From: Bryobacterales bacterium
GTDB taxonomy: Bacteria > Acidobacteriota > Terriglobia > Bryobacterales > Bryobacteraceae
NCBI GenBank assembly: GCA_003142185.1
Contig: PLOR01000030.1
Location: 1 to 64,000 of the forward strand
DNA length: 64,000 bases
Direction: 5' to 3'
This document shows positions 1 to 8,289 of the stretch, piece by piece (the stretch's first letter is position 1; every line of letters starts with the position of its first letter). The translations under genes and the position numbers were made by a program. The notes beneath the pieces are model-generated. The model was not told the DNA's origin. It searched no databases and saw only the letters and a program-made list of their open reading frames with translations.

Positions 1-32
1 TGTTTGATTGTTTCACGGCTTCCTGTCCCCGA

Positions 33-1133
33 TTAATAATACGCAGGCGGGACGCGAAAGCCGGACTGCAAGGCGTAGCGGACGACGGCCGGCAGATACT
101 CGCGGCAACTCGGAGCCTGTAGATCCTGCAACGCCCGATGCGCGGCGCTGGTGTCGAATGCCTTAGGGCAAGTGAAATAGGGAATGTAGTGCGCGAAACG
201 CTTCCATATCGCCGGAACCTCGTGATTCGCAGGAATGGAATTCCCGTTGGGAGGCGAAAAGCGAATCGATCCGTGCCGGTACTCGCCTCCCTCGCAAGCG
301 GCACGCTCCCGAAGATAGATCTCGACCAATTCGTTAAGGGGCAGGGTATTCCCAGCTCCAGCGGTCAGGTGGAATGTCCGATTGGCACTATCGCTCAACT
401 GCGCGAGCCGGACGATAGCGCCACAGACATAATCCACGGGCGCCAGGTCGAGCTGGAAATCGGGTTGGCAGGGAAGCGAGTCCAGGAGCCCACAATGAAT
501 CCATTGCAGCACCTGATAGACGCCCTGGAACCGGTTGGTGCGCCCGGTGCGCGAATCCCCGACGACGAGGCCGGGACGGTAGACCGTCACGGGCAGGTCG
601 GCGCCAGCCTTACGCACCGCGCGTTCCGCTTCGAACTTGGACCATTCGTAATAATTGAAGAACTCCTGGCCGCATTCGAGTTCGTCCTCTCTCATGCAGC
701 CGGTCCGTGTGCCCGATACATAGGCTGTCGAGATGTGATGCAAGTGGACCGGATTTCCGGCTTTGCGGACAGCTCGGGCAAACTCAATCACGTGTTCCGT
801 GCCTAGCAAATTGGTCCGGCGGGCGTCCTCCATCGTCTGGGAAAGACTGGTGCATGCGGCGACGTGATATATCTCGCCGATCCGGCCAATCAGATTCTGA
901 CGGTTCGCGCCGAGACCCAAGGCGTCCAGCAGGATATCCCCAGGCGCCGGAAAGACCCGGCGCGCGTCTTCGCGACTGAGGGACGCGTGGACCGGGAGCA
1001 TGCGAGCGTGAACCTCCTCGGCGGTTTGAGCGCGCAACAGGACGTGAACAGCCACGTCAGGACGCGCATCCAGGAGATGACGCAAGAGGTCGCCACCGAT
1101 TGCGCCGGTGGCTCCGGTAAGGAGTATATCCAT
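33..1133 (-). CDS. Extended short-chain reductase, thioester-reductase/epimerase type
   Basis: This encodes an NAD(P)-dependent reductase of about 366 residues. A glycine-rich Rossmann motif (TGATGAIGG) lies near residues 6-14, followed by a HISTAYVSG segment and the catalytic YxxxK pair in YYEWSK. This arrangement is that of the NAD_binding_4 (thioester reductase/male-sterility) branch of extended SDRs, which reduce activated acyl groups to aldehydes or act on lipid-linked substrates. There is no adenylation or carrier domain, so it is a stand-alone reductase and its substrate is not evident. The frame is open to an ATG at 1178, but I chose the ATG at 1133 because the fold starts immediately there. 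It is transcribed divergently from the neighbouring methyltransferase across 167 bp. Confidence 0.8.
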   Translation of the reverse strand: MDILLTGATGAIGGDLLRHLLDARPDVAVHVLLRAQTAEEVHARMLPVHASLSREDARRVFPAPGDILLDALGLGANRQNLIGRIGEIYHVAACTSLSQTMEDARRTNLLGTEHVIEFARAVRKAGNPVHLHHISTAYVSGTRTGCMREDELECGQEFFNYYEWSKFEAERAVRKAGADLPVTVYRPGLVVGDSRTGRTNRFQGVYQVLQWIHCGLLDSLPCQPDFQLDLAPVDYVCGAIVRLAQLSDSANRTFHLTAGAGNTLPLNELVEIYLRERAACEGGEYRHGSIRFSPPNGNSIPANHEVPAIWKRFAHYIPYFTCPKAFDTSAAHRALQDLQAPSCREYLPAVVRYALQSGFRVPPAYY

Positions 1134-1300
1134 GTAGAGTGACTTGCTTGCCGCTGGGAATCTGACGATTCTCCTCATTTTACTACGATGCGCGATGTCT
1201 CATGTTCCGCACCTTAAGACCGTATTACCCTTTTCAGTTCAGAATCGCGGCCGAATGCCGCTGGACGCACGGTTGGACTTACGATTAAACTGAGAGTCCC

Positions 1301-2107
1301 ATGTCCGGAGTTCAATACGTCCACGGCTACTCGGCGCGCGAAGCGGATCGCCTGGCCGACCAGGCCAACACGCTGAGCGAACTGCTGCACCATGACACGG
1401 CCTATCCGCCGGGGAGCCTGGTGCTCGAATGTGGCTGCGGCACGGGGGCGCAGACGGTTTTTCTCGCGGCGCGGAGCCCGGCGGCGCGGATTGTCTCGGT
1501 GGACATTTCGACGGACTCGCTCGATCAGGCCCGCGCGCGGATTGAAGCCGCCGGCCACCGGAATGTCGAGTTCCAGGTGGCGAACCTGTTTGATCTCCCC
1601 TTTGGCGACGAGCATTTCGACCACATCTTCCTCTGCTTCGTGCTGGAGCACCTGGCGGAGCCGGCCGCGGCTCTCAGAGCCATCCAGCGAGTGCTGCGCC
1701 GCGGCGGGACGATTACGGCTATCGAGGGCGACCATGGCTCCTGGTATTGTCATCCGCATACGCCGGAGGCCGCGCGTGCCGTGCAGTGCCTGGTGGATAT
1801 CCAAGCCCGCATGGGCGGCGATGCACTGGTGGGCAGATGCCTCTATCCGCTGCTCGCCGAGGCAGGGTTCCGCGATGTGCGGGTTAGCCCGCGGATGGTC
1901 TACGTAGACAACAGCCGGCCGGATCTGGTGGAAGGCTTCTCCAAGAACACGTTCACCGCGATGGTGGAGGGAGTCCGCGACCAGGCGCTCTCACTCGGGC
2001 TCATCGATCAACGCACGTGGGAGAAAGGCATCGCGGATCTATACCGTGCGACCGAGGCCGACGGGACCTTCTGCTACACGTTCTTCAAGGGCGTAGCCGC
2101 GCGATAG
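1301..2107 (+). CDS. Class I SAM-dependent methyltransferase
   Basis: A 268-residue methyltransferase with the standard Rossmann SAM-binding fold. Motif I is LECGCGTGAQT at about residues 42-52, the acidic ribose-binding residue is in SVDIS, and motif IV is in the FDHIFLCFVLEHL segment. It belongs to the broad UbiE/Methyltransf_25 group, whose members methylate quinones, lipids or small metabolites. The sequence does not reveal the acceptor. The N-terminal YVHGYSAREADRLADQA pattern is typical of a stand-alone bacterial subgroup. The gene is monocistronic and convergent with the ABC ATPase gene downstream, with a repeat-bearing gap between them. Confidence 0.82.
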   Translation: MSGVQYVHGYSAREADRLADQANTLSELLHHDTAYPPGSLVLECGCGTGAQTVFLAARSPAARIVSVDISTDSLDQARARIEAAGHRNVEFQVANLFDLPFGDEHFDHIFLCFVLEHLAEPAAALRAIQRVLRRGGTITAIEGDHGSWYCHPHTPEAARAVQCLVDIQARMGGDALVGRCLYPLLAEAGFRDVRVSPRMVYVDNSRPDLVEGFSKNTFTAMVEGVRDQALSLGLIDQRTWEKGIADLYRATEADGTFCYTFFKGVAAR

Positions 2108-2185
2108 AGCGGAGCTGGGAAGGCTCAGGGCCTGTCGGATTAGGGAACCGCTCCCTTACGATAGATGCTCGGAACGGTCCCGGAG

Positions 2186-2235
2186 AAAAGCCGAGGTGAC
2201 TCTCGGCTCAGCAGGCTTGACAGCCCGCGCCACGT
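2186..2235 (+). repeat. Two-hairpin interspersed repeat, copy 1
   Basis: First of five copies of an approximately 50-bp element (others at 6745, 42164, 47547 and 60938). It consists of a GCCGAG/CTCGGC hairpin followed by a second small hairpin around TTGACA and ends in CGCGCCACGTA. Here it lies between convergent genes. The 2146-2160 stretch just upstream resembles part of another repeat found at 49518 and 54014. Confidence 0.8.
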
Positions 2236-2275
2236 ACTTTGGGTGAACAGCATTGGGCCTAAGGGGCCGCTGCCG

Positions 2276-3046
2276 CTACACGCGTTCCACGCGGTCCAGC
2301 TCGAGAAACTCCTGGATGTAAGGGTGCTCGGACTTGGCCAGGCCGTCGACCGGGCCGAAGTAGATCACACCGCTTTCGTACAGGAAAACCACCTGGTCGG
2401 CGACCTTGTACATGAGGTCGAGGTCGTGCGTCACCACCACCGAAGTGAGCTTGAGCTGCCGTTTTAGGCGTAGCATCATGTTGCCGAGGTGGTCCCCCAT
2501 GATGGGGTCGACCATGGTAGTGGGCTCGTCGTAGAGGATACATTGCGGCTGGGCGGCGATGGCGCGCGCAATGGCGACGGCCCGCTTGTAGCCGGTGGAG
2601 AGATCGGCGGGGTAGGCGTCGCGCGCCTCGGCGATATCCACCATTCCGAGCAGGCCATCGACCACGTCTTCCTTGTTCTGCTCGTCGTAGTCTTCGCGCT
2701 GTTCGAGCGAAAAGAGCACGTTTTCGGCCACGGTGAGCGAATCGAACAGGGCGCCCGACTGGAAGACCATGGTCACCTTCCGGCGGATGCGCCGCAGCTC
2801 GGGTTCGTCCATATCGGTGATATCTTCGTGGGCCACGATGATTCGGCCCGCATCCGGCTTGAGGAAGCCCATGATGTGGGAGAGGGTTACGGACTTGCCC
2901 ACGCCGCTGCGCCCGATAATGGCGACGGTTTCGCCCGCGTTGACGCCAAAATTCGTATCGACCAAAACCGGAGTATCGAACGTCTTATAGACGTGGCGGA
3001 ACTCGATGTAATGCGGGTGCAGGTCACTGGTCACGTGTTGGCCCAT
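2276..3046 (-). CDS. ABC transporter ATP-binding protein, MlaF type
   Basis: A 256-residue ABC ATPase resembling MlaF, the ATPase of the MlaFEDB phospholipid-transport complex at the inner membrane. Walker A is GRSGVGKS (about residues 46-53), the Q-loop is in VFQSGALFDSL, the signature is LSTGYKRAVAIARA, Walker B with catalytic Glu is ILYDEPT, and the switch His is in VVVTHD. The signature LSTGY departs from the usual LSGGM/LSGGQ. The permease (MlaE) and MCE-domain partners are not in the window, so the complex assignment rests on family resemblance. It starts at an ATG about 145 bp from the divergent lytic transglycosylase gene. Confidence 0.78.
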   Translation of the reverse strand: MGQHVTSDLHPHYIEFRHVYKTFDTPVLVDTNFGVNAGETVAIIGRSGVGKSVTLSHIMGFLKPDAGRIIVAHEDITDMDEPELRRIRRKVTMVFQSGALFDSLTVAENVLFSLEQREDYDEQNKEDVVDGLLGMVDIAEARDAYPADLSTGYKRAVAIARAIAAQPQCILYDEPTTMVDPIMGDHLGNMMLRLKRQLKLTSVVVTHDLDLMYKVADQVVFLYESGVIYFGPVDGLAKSEHPYIQEFLELDRVERV

Positions 3047-3191
3047 GCCTCCGTGATATCAATGGTTTGAAAATGTGTAATTCCGGTAACAAAGAGCATC
3101 AATCCGGCCCATCTCACAGGGAAATGATACCATTGGGAATAAGCTCTTCCCGAAAGCGCTTTTTTGTTTTATACTGAGGGGGAAAAACATT

Positions 3192-3938
3192 TTGCGGTGT
3201 TTTTGTTTTATCCTGGCTTCGGCAGCGGCGATGACGGCGGTGGCCGATTCGCCCTCCACGGCGGGCGCCGCGGAACGCATGGTCAGCGTGGTGAGCGCCG
3301 ACCAGCGCACGGGGAGGCTGGTGAGAAGCGTGGTGGTGGCAACACCTCGAGACGCAGCGGGATGGGTGGCCCGGCCGGCGGATCCGGTTCCCGCGACGGC
3401 GCTCTCATCGCCGGCGCAGCCGGCGCCGATGATATCCGCCACTGCCATTGCGGAAGCGGTGGAACGGGCCGCGGCCCAACACTCGCTGCCGTCCGCACTG
3501 ATTCATTCCGTCATCAAAGTGGAAAGCAATTATAATCCCGCCGCGGTATCGTCCAAGGGAGCGCTCGGCCTGATGCAGTTGATTCCCTCGACGGCGCGCC
3601 GCTTCGGCGTGTTGGACGCCTTCGACCCGGTCGATAACATTCAGGGCGGCGCCAAATACTTGCGGTATCTGCTGGACCTTTACGGTGGCGATTACCCGCT
3701 AGCGCTGGCGGCATACAACGCCGGTGAGGGCGCGGTGGCGAAGTACGGCACGGTGCCGCCGTATCCGGAAACACAGAATTATTTGAAGCTGGTGGCGCGC
3801 CAGTTGCGGGAATCCGCCCTGGCCGCGGTGGAAAAACCGCAGCCGCCAGCCGCGCCCGTGGCGGCCAGTCCAAACGATACGACGCATGTGCGGGCGGTGG
3901 TCGGCGAGGATGGCGCGCTGCGTTACGTTTCGCAGTAG
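3192..3938 (+). CDS. Secreted lytic transglycosylase, SLT family
   Basis: A 248-residue periplasmic murein hydrolase that cleaves MurNAc-GlcNAc bonds with anhydro-sugar formation. The N-terminus is a signal peptide, and a proline/alanine-rich linker follows to about residue 80. The SLT domain spans roughly 85-200, with the catalytic glutamate in KVESNYNP, then GALGLMQLIPSTA and AYNAGEGAV. I used the TTG at 3192 because it begins the signal peptide and follows a GAGGGGG ribosome-binding stretch at 3176-3182. The gene runs directly into the amidase gene, suggesting a two-gene peptidoglycan-remodelling operon. Confidence 0.85.
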   Translation: MRCFCFILASAAAMTAVADSPSTAGAAERMVSVVSADQRTGRLVRSVVVATPRDAAGWVARPADPVPATALSSPAQPAPMISATAIAEAVERAAAQHSLPSALIHSVIKVESNYNPAAVSSKGALGLMQLIPSTARRFGVLDAFDPVDNIQGGAKYLRYLLDLYGGDYPLALAAYNAGEGAVAKYGTVPPYPETQNYLKLVARQLRESALAAVEKPQPPAAPVAASPNDTTHVRAVVGEDGALRYVSQ

Positions 3939-3949
3939 TGGCAAGTGAC

Positions 3950-5344
3950 ATGAAGCGTTTTGCCGTGCTTTCGGTTCTTTGCTGGGCCCTGGGGGCGCAG
4001 TCCGGAAGTGCGCCCGCGGCTTCCGTCACCGCCGTGCGGCACTGGTCGCTGGGCGAGGTGACGCGCATCGCGGTAGAGGTGAGCGGCGATTTCCACTACC
4101 GATCGGACCGTCTGCACAACCCCGAGCGCATCTATTTCGATATTGTGAACGCGCGCAACGGGTTGGGCATCCGCTATTACGCGGAAGACGTCTCCGACGC
4201 GGTGGTGAAGCGCATTCGCGTGGCGGAAGCCAATCCGGGCACCACGCGGGTAGTGATCGACCTGGCTGGTGACGCCCACCTGACGACTACGCAGCTCGCC
4301 AATCCCGGCCGGCTGATCATCGAACTGCGCAACGTCTCAGCGCCAACGACCCCCACCAAGCTGTACGTTCCCGAGCCGGACTTACGGAAGCCGGAACTGC
4401 CCAAGCCGGCGCTCACCATCCGGGCCGGCGCGTTGGTGGCGCCAGTGGCTCCCGCTCCCGAATCGCTGCAAGCTGCCGCAGTGCCTGCACCGGCGACGCC
4501 CAATCCGCCGCCCCTGGCGAAGGTGGCCGATCCCACTCCGGCCGTGAAGGATACCACCAGGCCGGCCGACGCGTCCGCCCTGGAGGTGGGCAAAGCCGCG
4601 CGGCGCACTGCCAGCGGCGAAACCTCCCTCATCCGCGCCCTGGGCCTCAAGTTGAACCGCGTGGTGATCGACCCCGGCCACGGCGGCCACGACCAGGGCA
4701 CCGAAGGCGTCAAAGGGCTGCTTGAAAAGGACTTGGTGCTGGACGTCGCGCTGCGCGCCGGCAGCCTGATCGAGGATCGGCTGCGGGCCGAGGTGATCTA
4801 CACGCGCTCCACCGACGTTTTCATCCCACTCGAGAGCCGCACCGCGCTGGCCAACGAAAAGAAGGCCGATCTGTTTATTTCCATCCACGCCAATGCTTCT
4901 TTGGTGCCGAAGGTGTCTGGGGTTGAGACTTACTTCCTCAACTTCACCGAGGCCAAAGACGCGCTGGCGGTAGCCGCGCGCGAAAACGCCAGTTCCATCG
5001 AGAGTATTTCCGAATTGCACGACCTGATCCAGAAGATCACGCTGCACGACAAAGCGGAGGAATCGAGAGATCTGGCCGGAAGTATCCAGTCGTCGCTGTT
5101 CGCGCTGTATTTGCACGGCTTCCCGGCCGAGCATGATCGCGGTGTGCGCCGCGCTCCTTTTGTGGTGCTGATCGGCGCCACCATGCCGTCCGTGCTGGCC
5201 GAGATCGGCTTCCTCAGCAACCCCAAAGAGGAATCCCTGCTCCGCAGGCCCGAGTACCGGCAGAAAGTGGCCGAGGCTTTGGTGCGTGGGGTGGAACATT
5301 ACGCCGCGGGCCTGAGCCACTTTCAGGTAGCACAAAACAAATAA
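3950..5344 (+). CDS. N-acetylmuramoyl-L-alanine amidase, AMIN + Amidase_3
   Basis: A 464-residue zinc amidase that removes stem peptides from peptidoglycan. After a signal peptide comes an AMIN domain (about residues 25-120), which usually targets such enzymes to the septum or an envelope complex. A proline/alanine-rich linker follows, then the Amidase_3 domain from about 225. Zinc and catalytic residues are visible in DPGHGGHDQG, EKDLVLD, SIHANAS and LAEIGFLSN. The frame also opens at a GTG at 3938 overlapping the transglycosylase stop, but ATG 3950 begins a normal signal sequence. Layout resembles AmiC-type proteins. An operon with the upstream SLT enzyme is likely. Confidence 0.87.
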   Translation: MKRFAVLSVLCWALGAQSGSAPAASVTAVRHWSLGEVTRIAVEVSGDFHYRSDRLHNPERIYFDIVNARNGLGIRYYAEDVSDAVVKRIRVAEANPGTTRVVIDLAGDAHLTTTQLANPGRLIIELRNVSAPTTPTKLYVPEPDLRKPELPKPALTIRAGALVAPVAPAPESLQAAAVPAPATPNPPPLAKVADPTPAVKDTTRPADASALEVGKAARRTASGETSLIRALGLKLNRVVIDPGHGGHDQGTEGVKGLLEKDLVLDVALRAGSLIEDRLRAEVIYTRSTDVFIPLESRTALANEKKADLFISIHANASLVPKVSGVETYFLNFTEAKDALAVAARENASSIESISELHDLIQKITLHDKAEESRDLAGSIQSSLFALYLHGFPAEHDRGVRRAPFVVLIGATMPSVLAEIGFLSNPKEESLLRRPEYRQKVAEALVRGVEHYAAGLSHFQVAQNK

Positions 5345-5410
5345 GCGCGAATTGGTTTTCGCCAGGCTCGCTTGGCTGACGAAAAAGCCCGAGAAAGATC
5401 TTGGAGCCAC

Positions 5411-5507
5411 TGATGAACACAGATAAGACGGTTATTTTCGATCTGTGTTCATCTGTGTTCATCTGTGTTCATCTGTGTTCATCTGTGTTTATCTGTGTTT
5501 ATCTGTG
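5411..5507. repeat. 10-bp tandem repeat with one inverted copy
   Basis: A 10-bp unit (atctgtgttc, later atctgtgttt) is repeated nearly seven times at 5441-5507. An inverted copy of about 13 bp at 5412-5424 can pair with the array. It fills the gap between the amidase and amidotransferase genes. There are no spacers, so it is not a CRISPR array. Confidence 0.85.
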
Positions 5508-5541
5508 GCTTGTTGGGTTCTGGTTGTTTTAGCAAGCTCTT

Positions 5542-6231
5542 ATGCGCGTTCTCGCTTTCCGTCACGTCCCTTTTGAGCATCTCGGCCGCATCGAGCCCGA
5601 ACTGGTGCGGCGCGGCATCGGCATAGACTATGCCGACCTCTACCAGCCCGGAGCCGCCGAGCCCGACCCCGCGCGCTATGACGGCCTGATCTTCATGGGC
5701 GGCGCCATGTCGGTAAACGACGGCTTGCCGCACCTGGAGCGGGAAGCCCGCTGGGTCGCGCAGGCGGTGGAGGCGGGCCGCCCGGTGCTCGGCGTATGTC
5801 TGGGCGCGCAGTTGATCGCCAAAGCGTTGGGCGCCAGCGTTTATCGCAACCCGGTGAAGGAAATCGGCTGGTTCGAGATCGAACTGACGGGAGAAGGCGC
5901 GGCCGACCCTCTATTTGCCGGCGTGGGGCCGCGCGAAACCGTGTTTCAATGGCACGGCGAAACCTTCGATTTGCCGCCGGGCGCGCGATGGCTGGCCTCG
6001 TCCACGGCCTGCTGCCACCAGGCATTTCGCATAGGTTCCAGCGCCTACGCCCTCCAGTTTCACCTGGAAGTCACGCCCGAAATGATCGCCGACTGGTGCT
6101 CGCAGGATATGAACTGCGGGGATATGCGCGAGGTCCGGGGGCCGATCGATAGTGCACATAATGCCGCGCGTTTAACGGCGTTGGCGCAACAGGTCTTCGG
6201 GCGCTGGTGCGACCTGCTGGCAATTCAATAA
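5542..6231 (+). CDS. Class I glutamine amidotransferase domain protein
   Basis: A 229-residue stand-alone GATase1-fold protein. The nucleophile elbow GVCLGAQ (Cys near residue 96) and the downstream His-Glu pair in LQFHLEVT complete the catalytic triad, so glutamine hydrolysis should be possible. Family members of this size (GMP synthase-like amidotransferases) act on gamma-glutamyl substrates or supply ammonia to an unlinked synthetase. No synthetase partner is adjacent, so the acceptor reaction is unknown. The ATG at 5542 has no strong ribosome-binding site. Confidence 0.8.
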   Translation: MRVLAFRHVPFEHLGRIEPELVRRGIGIDYADLYQPGAAEPDPARYDGLIFMGGAMSVNDGLPHLEREARWVAQAVEAGRPVLGVCLGAQLIAKALGASVYRNPVKEIGWFEIELTGEGAADPLFAGVGPRETVFQWHGETFDLPPGARWLASSTACCHQAFRIGSSAYALQFHLEVTPEMIADWCSQDMNCGDMREVRGPIDSAHNAARLTALAQQVFGRWCDLLAIQ

Positions 6232-6350
6232 CCGCACCGTTAGGGGTTACGGCACGCCCTTCAGTGGGTATTGTGGGTTTCCTGTGGCCATGCGCAGAAT
6301 GGTATTTGGAGCCTCAATATGCGTTTTGCGCCTGCGCCGAAGGGAGCATA

Positions 6351-6698
6351 GTGCCGCAGACAACCGCTCCCGGGCCCGTGCTGATCGTGGAAGACCCGAT
6401 GATTCGGAAGTTTGTCGGCGGCATTCTCAAGCGCGAGGGGTATGTGGTCATCGAGGCCGAACTGGAAGAGGCGCTAAGGACTTTGCGGGACGCGCCGGAC
6501 GCGGTTTCGCTGCTGATCACCAACGTTCCGGGACATTTTTTCGAATTCGCAGAAACACATCCCCTCATTTACGTTGCGGCATTTCCGGACTCCGCGCTGG
6601 CGGACCGTTTCCGCCGCTGCCGCGCGCTTCGCAAACCATTCCATCCCGGGGACCTGGCGTTGTGCGCCGCCGAACTGGTTCCGCTGGCGCGGGTTTAG
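6351..6698 (+). CDS. Degenerate response-regulator receiver protein
   Basis: A 115-residue single receiver-like domain. The acidic pocket is recognisable (LIVEDPMIR), and so is the conserved lysine with its proline (LRKPFHP). The position of the phospho-accepting aspartate reads LLITNVPG, so asparagine replaces aspartate. This suggests a pseudo-receiver that cannot be phosphorylated normally. The frame is open upstream to 6207, but I chose the GTG at 6351, which follows AGGGAG at 6341-6346 and starts just before the fold. No output domain or kinase is adjacent. Confidence 0.65.
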   Translation: MPQTTAPGPVLIVEDPMIRKFVGGILKREGYVVIEAELEEALRTLRDAPDAVSLLITNVPGHFFEFAETHPLIYVAAFPDSALADRFRRCRALRKPFHPGDLALCAAELVPLARV

Positions 6699-6744
6699 CC
6701 CCAATGCTCATTTAAGCAGTAGCCAGAAAAGAATAGCGGCCCGG

Positions 6745-6807
6745 AAAGCCGAGACGACTCTCGGCTCAGCAGGCTCGACAGCCGGCCTGACAGCGCGCGC
6801 CACGTAT
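6745..6807 (+). repeat. Two-hairpin interspersed repeat, copy 2 (expanded)
   Basis: Same family as 2186-2235, with a perfect 7-bp GCCGAGA/TCTCGGC stem and a CGAC loop. The second half is lengthened by about 12 bp through an internal duplication (cgacagccgg, ctgacagcg). Its terminal CACGTA runs straight into TATAAT ahead of ttcA. Confidence 0.8.
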
Positions 6808-6817
6808 AATCGAAGCA
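6805..6817 (+). promoter_or_regulatory. Candidate -10 box for leaderless ttcA
   Basis: A perfect TATAAT lies at 6805-6810, and the GTG start follows seven bases later. A transcription start at the usual distance would fall on or next to the start codon, giving a leaderless message. No good -35 is seen at 16-18 bp. The box sits at the edge of the repeat copy. Confidence 0.5.
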
Positions 6818-7609
6818 GTGGATCTGGAAAAAACACTGCTGCGCAAGGTGGGCGAGGCCATCCATCGCTTTCGGATGATTCGCGATGGAGACCGGGTGGC
6901 GGTGGCGCTATCGGGCGGCAAGGATTCCGCCACGCTGCTCGAAGCGCTGCTGCTGCTGGCTAAGCGCGCGCCCATCGAGTTCTCGGTCTGCGCGTTCACG
7001 GTGGAACAGGGCAAGTTCCTGCGCCCCATCGAACCGCTGGGCGAATATCTGCGCCAGCGCGGCGTGGCGTGGACTTATTATCGCGACGCGCCTTCGCTGA
7101 AACTGCTCGAGGATCAACCGGAGCACGGCTGCGATCTGTGCAGCCGCTACCGGCGCCGCGCGGTGTACCAGATCGCGCGCGAACTGGGCGCCAACGTCAT
7201 CGCGCTGGGCCACACGGCCGACGATTTCTGCGAGTCGCTGCTGCGCAACACCATGTTCACCGGGAGACTGAGCGCGCTGCCGCCGGTCACCTGGTCGCGC
7301 GAGCGCGATTTCCGGCTGATTCGCCCGCTGGTGTTCGTCACCGAGGATGTGACGCGCGCTTACGCCGAATCGCTGGGGGTTCCACTAATTCCCTGCGGCT
7401 GTTCGCAACGCACCGGCACGGTGCGGCGCTCGCTGCGCGACCTGTTCGCCGGCCTCGAAAAGGAATATCCGCATCTGAAGGAAAACATCCTTTCCGCCAT
7501 GGGGAATATCGACACGGGCCGCCTACTGGACACGCGTTTTCTCAAGTTGGATGCAGCGGGCGAGGGAAACGAGGACGCCGCGCTGTTTCCCATCGTTACC
7601 GAACCGTAA
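6818..7609 (+). CDS. ttcA: tRNA 2-thiocytidine(32) synthetase-like PP-loop ATPase
   Basis: A 263-residue TtcA/TtuA-type enzyme that thiolates tRNA, adenylating the target base and transferring sulfur through an iron-sulfur cluster. The PP-loop is LSGGKDS at about residues 32-38. Cluster-binding cysteines are visible in CDLCSRYRR (about 106-114) and PCGC (about 192-195). The ALGHTADDFCESLLRN helix is also typical. Length fits the family. It starts with GTG directly behind a TATAAT box and has no ribosome-binding site. TtcA (C32) is favoured over TtuA because the N-terminal zinc-finger cysteines of TtuA are absent. Confidence 0.85.
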   Translation: MDLEKTLLRKVGEAIHRFRMIRDGDRVAVALSGGKDSATLLEALLLLAKRAPIEFSVCAFTVEQGKFLRPIEPLGEYLRQRGVAWTYYRDAPSLKLLEDQPEHGCDLCSRYRRRAVYQIARELGANVIALGHTADDFCESLLRNTMFTGRLSALPPVTWSRERDFRLIRPLVFVTEDVTRAYAESLGVPLIPCGCSQRTGTVRRSLRDLFAGLEKEYPHLKENILSAMGNIDTGRLLDTRFLKLDAAGEGNEDAALFPIVTEP

Positions 7610-7671
7610 CCCAATATTGACCTGGTTGTTGCAATGCGATTAAGATGGGCTTCTCCTGATCCCCTCTTGAT

Positions 7672-8286
7672 ATGAGACTCCTTCCACGCGAAGAGAAGTT
7701 TTACGGCCTGTTTCTGAAGCAGGCGGATATTATCTCGGAGGCGGCGCGTCTGCTGCTGGACGGGGTGCGCGCCGGCAACTCCACGCTGGCCGCGTTCGCC
7801 ATGGAAATCAACGTGCTTGAGCACCGCGGCGACGAACTCATTCACGAGATCTTCACCCGCCTCAACCAGACCTTCATCACGCCGCTCGACCCGGAAGACA
7901 TTCACAACATCTCGTCCTCGCTGGACAACGTGCTGGACGGCCTGGAAGACACTTCGCACCGGCTGTTGTCGTACCACATCGACCCGATTCCGCCGAGCAT
8001 GATCGTACTGGCGGAGATCGTGCGGAACTGTGCCAAGGCGATGCACAGCGCGTTCGAAGCGCTGGAAGCGGGGCGGCCGCTGATGGAGCATTGCATCGAG
8101 ATCAATCGTCTGGAAAACGAAGGCGACCTGATCGGCCGCGGGGCGATTGCCGATCTGTTCAATAAAGAAAAAGACCCGATTCTGCTCATCAAACTCAAAG
8201 AAGTGTACGACTTCTTCGAAGAGACCATCGACAGTTGCGAGGACGTGGCCGACGTGCTGCAGAATGTCGTGGTCAAGAACAGCTAA
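7672..8286 (+). CDS. DUF47/PhoU-like phosphate transport accessory protein
   Basis: A 204-residue, mostly helical protein of the DUF47 (PhoU_div) family, which is usually encoded next to Pit transporters and thought to modulate them. Acidic and histidine-rich helix motifs (EINVLEHRGDELIHEIF and EINRLENEGDLIGR) form the repeated metal-binding E-x-x-x-D pattern of PhoU-like three-helix bundles. It ends only three bases before the phosphate transporter start, so co-transcription and coupled translation are likely. Regulation of Pit is inferred from family and context. Confidence 0.87.
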   Translation: MRLLPREEKFYGLFLKQADIISEAARLLLDGVRAGNSTLAAFAMEINVLEHRGDELIHEIFTRLNQTFITPLDPEDIHNISSSLDNVLDGLEDTSHRLLSYHIDPIPPSMIVLAEIVRNCAKAMHSAFEALEAGRPLMEHCIEINRLENEGDLIGRGAIADLFNKEKDPILLIKLKEVYDFFEETIDSCEDVADVLQNVVVKNS

Positions 8287-8289
8287 GAG

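Noticed and set aside
3147-3175. TATACT promoter for the lytic transglycosylase
   Set aside because: Its start point would fall after the apparent ribosome-binding site and no good -35 is present, so I did not list it.
5441-5507. Possible CRISPR array
   Set aside because: Contiguous 10-bp units with no spacers and no cas genes.
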